DNA of 34,417 nt from Lolliginicoccus lacisalsi (lineage in GTDB: Bacteria > Actinomycetota > Actinomycetes > Mycobacteriales > Mycobacteriaceae), in NCBI RefSeq assembly GCF_014841105.1, contig NZ_JACYWE010000002.1, positions 1 through 34,417 of the forward strand, given 5' to 3'. The notes under the pieces were generated by a model. That model was not told where the DNA came from. It saw nothing but the letters and a program-made list of their open reading frames with translations, and ran no database searches. Made by a program: the position numbers and the translations under genes. This document shows positions 33,592 to 34,417 of the stretch, piece after piece; within the stretch, counting starts at the first letter, position 1; the number at the start of each line of letters is the position of its first letter.

Positions 33592-33981
33592 TCCGAACTC
33601 TGCGTCTTGAACTCCTGAGGGCCCGCGCCGGATGGCGCAGGCCGAAGGACGCGGGATCCCGGCATCCGGTCCCGTGCCCGGCACGTTCCGTCCTGGGGCA
33701 AGCCCTGCCCGGGGGCTCCCGGTGTCCGAAACCGGTGCCCGAAACGCGCACTGTCGAGAATACCGCCGGAACCACCCGATACCGCTAGGACACGAGTCAC
33801 ACCCGAGCGGATCGGTGAGGCAGCGCCCTGCCTTTGCGCGCCCTGCCTTCGCGCGGGCCGCTCGCCGCCGGAAGTCGCTGGTGATCGCCGGGTTGCCGGA
33901 CGCGCGCCACAGCGTGGTCAATGTGGTCACCAGCGGATGCCTGGCCGGTGATGAGCTAGGGAGGGCTGGCGAGCTACCGAA
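33592..33981. other. Gene-free stretch between kinase and tRNA-Val
   Basis: No gene is supported. The kinase frame stays open upstream to 33930 but encodes only Arg/Ala/Pro/Gly-rich sequence, and the plus-strand frame at 33632-34003 is equally unconvincing. It should contain the kinase promoter. A 15-bp tandem repeat (33823-33852) is present. Confidence 0.6.
33823..33852. repeat. 15-bp tandem repeat, two copies
   Basis: GCGCCCTGCCTTTGC at 33823-33837 and GCGCCCTGCCTTCGC at 33838-33852; one base differs. Confidence 0.9.
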
Positions 33982-34056
33982 TGGTGGGCGCAGAGGGATT
34001 TGAACCCCCGACCACTGCTGTGTAAGAGCAGCGCTCTACCGCTGAGCTATACGCCC
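33982..34056 (-). tRNA. tRNA-Val (anticodon TAC)
   Basis: Cloverleaf on the minus strand: acceptor GGGCGTA pairs with TGCGCCC, the D-arm is GCTCAGCGGTAGAGC, anticodon stem CTGCT/AGCAG encloses the loop CTTACAC with anticodon TAC, and the T-loop is TTCAAAT. Discriminator A (33985) is followed by CCA (33984-33982), so the 3' CCA end is encoded. It reads GTA, and by wobble other GTN codons. Confidence 0.97.
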
Positions 34057-34154
34057 GGATGCCGCGCGACCACTTTACACCGGCGCGCACACCTGACCTA
34101 GTCGGCGCTCGACGGGGGCTGCGCGCCTCCCCGGTCCCGGTCGCCCGCGGACCG

Positions 34155-34417
34155 CTAGTGCTGGCTGGCGAGCGCCTCGATGGCCGCTTGCCATTGCTGC
34201 TGGTCGCGCGGCTTCCCGGGCGGGCCGATCTCCGCATAGCGAATGATGCCCTCGCGATCCACGAGGAAGGTGCCGCGGTCGGGCGTCCCGTTCTTCATAT
34301 TGAGCACGCCGTAGCGCGCGGAGACCTCGCCGTGCGGCCAGAAATCGGCGAGGATCGGGAAGAGGTATCCCTGCTCGGCGGACCAGATCTTGTGGACGGG
34401 CGGAGCACTCACGGAGA
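34155..34417 (-). CDS. ahpE: One-cysteine peroxiredoxin AhpE, C-terminal part (cut by window edge)
   Basis: The last 87 residues are in the window: SAPPVHKIWSAEQGYLFPILADFWPHGEVSARYGVLN...RGTFLVDREGIIRYAEIG, closely similar to M. tuberculosis AhpE (Rv2238c), including DFWPHG and RGTF[VL]VDR. AhpE reduces peroxides and peroxynitrite. The catalytic Cys near residue 45 lies outside the window. It restores the M. tuberculosis order after cobD, so the 10 kb between cobD and here is extra relative to that genome. The tRNA-Val gene follows in the same direction after 98 nt. Confidence 0.94.
   Translation of the reverse strand, partial: SVSAPPVHKIWSAEQGYLFPILADFWPHGEVSARYGVLNMKNGTPDRGTFLVDREGIIRYAEIGPPGKPRDQQQWQAAIEALASQH

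Noticed and set aside
33592-33930. N-terminal extension of the Ser/Thr kinase
   Set aside because: Open frame only; low-complexity Arg/Ala/Pro sequence, while kinase homology begins just after GTG 33591.
33982-34056. Integration of an island into the tRNA-Val gene
   Set aside because: No integrase and no duplicated tRNA 3' end found near the cluster borders.

Overview
The window is high-GC actinobacterial DNA, most likely from a mycolic-acid-bearing member of the Mycobacteriales (Corynebacteriales). The evidence is gene content and order. Reading left to right, glnE, glnA2, a CaeA-type hydrolase, panB, a CYTH-CHAD protein, an RNase HI/phosphatase fusion, a zinc-ribbon protein, a Nif3-like protein, cobC, a HAD protein, ptpA, SURF1, cobD and finally ahpE follow the Mycobacterium tuberculosis order around Rv2221c-Rv2238c. 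Start codons are often GTG, one is TTG, and neighbouring genes commonly overlap or nearly touch. AlkB at the left edge indicates an alkane-using environmental actinomycete. The genus cannot be fixed from the sequence alone.

Layout. (1) 1-2060: the 5' part of alkB (minus), a 0.7-kb gene-free stretch and an unrecognised plus-strand gene; glnA1, next to glnE in M. tuberculosis, is absent. (2) 2088-8125, minus: probable operon CaeA-like exported hydrolase, glnA2, glnE (nitrogen assimilation). (3) 8311-11235, plus: panB, a small lipoprotein and a CYTH-CHAD polyphosphate-type protein. (4) 11236-16090, accessory: a 21-bp perfect inverted repeat, a frameshifted gene remnant, a 59-aa conserved protein, a two-gene wall-hydrolase cassette (phage-type amidase coupled by ATGA to a DUF4185/GH183-type protein), and a lone ArsO-like flavoprotein with two ArsR-like operator palindromes. 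(5) 16100-23843: rnpB, RNase HI/alpha-ribazole-phosphatase fusion, zinc ribbon, Nif3-like, cobC, HAD, ptpA, SURF1 and cobD. (6) 23979-33591: insertion relative to M. tuberculosis between cobD and ahpE, with an ABC exporter pair (plus) and, on the minus strand, a Ser/Thr kinase, a TetR regulator, a membrane adenylate cyclase, an unrecognised helical protein and a STAND-type P-loop ATPase with nine TPRs. (7) tRNA-Val(TAC) and the 3' part of ahpE.

Two clusters look most like under-described systems. The first is the kinase/TetR/cyclase/helical/STAND-TPR cluster: a sensor kinase and a cyclic-nucleotide enzyme lie directly upstream of an NLR-like ATPase whose N-terminal region resembles a caspase/CHAT fold without its catalytic His and Cys. 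The second is the amidase plus DUF4185 cassette, which should be able to attack two layers of a mycolata cell wall, peptidoglycan and D-arabinan.
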